This document shows positions 7,206 through 8,287 of a stretch of 8,287 bases of DNA, one piece after another; the stretch's first letter is position 1; every line of letters starts with the position of its first letter. A model generated the notes under the pieces. The model had not been told where the DNA came from, made no database searches, and worked only from the letters and a program-made list of their open reading frames with translations. Origin of the DNA: Actinomycetota bacterium (GTDB lineage: Bacteria; Actinomycetota; Actinomycetes; Nanopelagicales; Nanopelagicaceae); contig CANHRF010000041.1 of assembly GCA_947463335.1 (NCBI GenBank), positions 1 to 8,287 on the forward strand. Direction: 5' to 3'. Position numbers and translations under genes: made by a program.

Positions 7206-7248
7206 AAAGGTGGGAGATATACGAGAAATGCGTATATCTCCCACCTTT
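7206..7248 (-). terminator. Strong hairpin between malE and malF (attenuator or mRNA-stabilising element)
   Basis: A perfect 18-bp inverted repeat: AAAGGTGGGAGATATACG at 7206-7223 pairs with 7231-7248 around a 7-nt loop (7224-7230). In the malE-to-malF transcript it starts 18 nt after the malE stop. The 3' arm ends in CCACCUUU and is followed by CUAUUUG, only a broken U-run, so full intrinsic termination is unlikely and partial read-through is expected. Such a stem also blocks 3' exonucleases, which would raise malE mRNA over malFG mRNA, as the REP hairpins do in E. coli malE-malF. It fills nearly half of the only sizeable gap in the window. Function is inferred from position and structure. 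Confidence 0.7.
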
Positions 7249-7266
7249 TACTATCTACTTACTTTT

Positions 7267-8287
7267 CTACTTATTGTCCTTAGCGTAGTTAGCAAAGTTC
7301 TTCTTAAGAACTACTGCTGCCTTGTCTAAAGTGTCATCGATATCTTTGCCAGCAAAGATATCTTTCATAGCATCGTTTGTAACGTCATACCAGCTTGCTC
7401 CACCGGTCTTGTCGTCAAGTGCGCCGCTAATCTGTCGAACTGAGTTTGCGGATGAAGCGCCAATTCCTTGGGCGTTCTTATCCTTAGTCTTTGCAGCAGC
7501 TCCGATGTGAGCTAGCGGACGCTGAGAAGCCTGGGCTTCGTTAAATGCAAGCTGTCCGGCCTCAGATGCGAAGAACTTGTTAAGAAGCTGGTTTGCACCG
7601 CTCTTAACTCCGTGGGATGTCGCATATGAAGTCATGAATGCGCCAGCAAAACCAGCCCATTGATTTCCAAATGTTCCAGATGTTACGCCAGGAAGTGATC
7701 CCCAAGCGAACTTAACGTTTGTTGCTTCAATACCTGACATGTTCCATGCACCAACGAGTGCTACTGGAGTCTTGCCAGCCTTGAATGCTGTATCGCAACC
7801 ATCGTATGAGAAGAAGCCATTTGTCTTGCCGTCGGCACCGACTAGGAACTTCTTAACGTTTGTCTTCATTGCTGCTGAGTTAAATCGGACGTCAGAGTAA
7901 TCAGGAACGCCCTTCTTGTAACCCCAAGCGCCACCACCGAGTGCAGTGAATACTGGATGAGCTCCCCAAGTTCCGTTAAATGAACAGATACCGTTGGTAA
8001 GAGTTGACTTGTTCTTGATGTAGTAATCGTAGATTTCACCGATTGTCTTAGGTGCAGTTGGGAACATTGCAGTGTTGTAAATCATTCCTGTTGTATCTGC
8101 ATCTGTTGGAATTCCGTAAACGCGACCATTAACAGTTAGCGAAGCCCATGAACCCGCGGAGAAGGCCTTGCGTGTAGCTGCTGAGATAATCAGCGACTGA
8201 ATACGGCCTGACTTAGCGCCAGAAAATGCGAGTGATCCATCGCGAAGAACGATATCTGGACCAGTTGCAACAGTTGCCTTATCCCAA
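7267..8287 (-). CDS. malE: Maltose/maltodextrin ABC transporter substrate-binding protein MalE, N-terminus missing
   Basis: The frame stays open to the right edge of the window, so the gene begins outside; 339 residues are visible of an expected ~400-420, and the signal peptide and any lipobox are not seen. An internal ATG at 8085 is not the start, because typical binding-protein sequence continues upstream of it: TGPDIVLRDG (residues 8-17 of the visible part), then VNGRVYGIPTDADTTGMIYN (52-71), the hinge-region signature of family 1 sugar-binding proteins. Later come GGGAWGYK and GAFMTSYATSHG, as in MalE-like proteins. The protein should bind maltodextrins outside the membrane and deliver them to MalF-MalG. 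Codon choice is unusually strict (nearly all Lys AAG; mostly AAC, TTC, ATC and TAC for Asn, Phe, Ile and Tyr), unlike malF, which fits very high expression. The maltose assignment rests on MalF/MalG similarity and the amylase. The operon promoter is outside the window. Confidence 0.9.
   Translation of the reverse strand, partial: WDKATVATGPDIVLRDGSLAFSGAKSGRIQSLIISAATRKAFSAGSWASLTVNGRVYGIPTDADTTGMIYNTAMFPTAPKTIGEIYDYYIKNKSTLTNGICSFNGTWGAHPVFTALGGGAWGYKKGVPDYSDVRFNSAAMKTNVKKFLVGADGKTNGFFSYDGCDTAFKAGKTPVALVGAWNMSGIEATNVKFAWGSLPGVTSGTFGNQWAGFAGAFMTSYATSHGVKSGANQLLNKFFASEAGQLAFNEAQASQRPLAHIGAAAKTKDKNAQGIGASSANSVRQISGALDDKTGGASWYDVTNDAMKDIFAGKDIDDTLDKAAVVLKKNFANYAKDNK

Noticed and set aside
7206..7248. 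Inverted repeat as an insertion-sequence end, attachment site or riboswitch
   Set aside because: There is a single hairpin, with no transposase, no target duplication and no conserved aptamer-like structure; its place between malE and malF explains it better as an operon-internal stem.
7238..7248. AAAGGTGGGAG in the 5' arm of the hairpin as a ribosome binding site
   Set aside because: No start codon follows at a usable distance with a meaningful open frame, and the sequence is locked in the stem.
7267..8085. malE as a complete 272-residue gene from the ATG at 8085
   Set aside because: Clear binding-protein sequence (TGPDIV, VNGRVYGIP) continues in frame upstream of that ATG to the window edge.
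1..8287. A new defence, mobile or otherwise undescribed multi-gene system
   Set aside because: Every sizeable open frame belongs to a recognisable family and the arrangement is an ordinary sugar-uptake operon beside housekeeping-type genes.

Overview
The window looks like a piece of a small, densely packed actinobacterial chromosome. G+C is by eye in the mid-40s percent, only about 118 nt lie outside coding sequence, and several genes overlap or abut. Lack of a ribosome binding site at one divergent start pair, an actinobacterial-type secreted GH13 enzyme, and a sugar importer without its own ATPase gene fit a freshwater planktonic actinobacterium of the acI/Nanopelagicales kind. That assignment is inference from style; there is no rRNA or other marker gene here to prove it.

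Layout, left to right. (1) 1-621, plus strand: the 3' part of a membrane-bound diguanylate cyclase (GGDEF), cut by the window edge. (2) 590-1957, minus strand: a complete class I CPD photolyase that runs into the cyclase tail to tail with a 32-nt coding overlap. (3) 1958-1974: a 17-nt divergent start region with overlapping -10-like hexamers and a direct repeat. (4) 1975-2799, plus strand: an esterase-D-type alpha/beta hydrolase, meeting the next gene tail to tail with a 4-nt overlap. (5) 2796-8287, minus strand: a maltose/maltodextrin operon in transcription order malE (5' end outside the window), a strong hairpin, malF, malG and a secreted GH13 alpha-amylase-family enzyme. malF and malG overlap by 4 nt, and malG and the amylase are 1 nt apart.

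The operon makes a coherent pathway. The exported GH13 enzyme cuts alpha-glucans outside the cell, the MalE lipoprotein or binding protein captures the oligosaccharides, and the MalF-MalG channel imports them. The ATPase (MalK, or a shared MsiK-type ATPase) is not in the window. MalF is the long form with a large extracytoplasmic loop, as in E. coli. malE shows much stronger codon bias than its neighbours, and the hairpin after it would favour high malE and lower malFG output. The photolyase (UV repair), the esterase and the cyclase have no obvious functional link to sugar uptake.

I found no mobile element, CRISPR array, RNA gene or clearly new system. The points most worth a second look are the compact divergent start region, the malE-malF hairpin, the apparent deazaflavin-type antenna site of the photolyase, and the unassigned C-terminal domain of the amylase.
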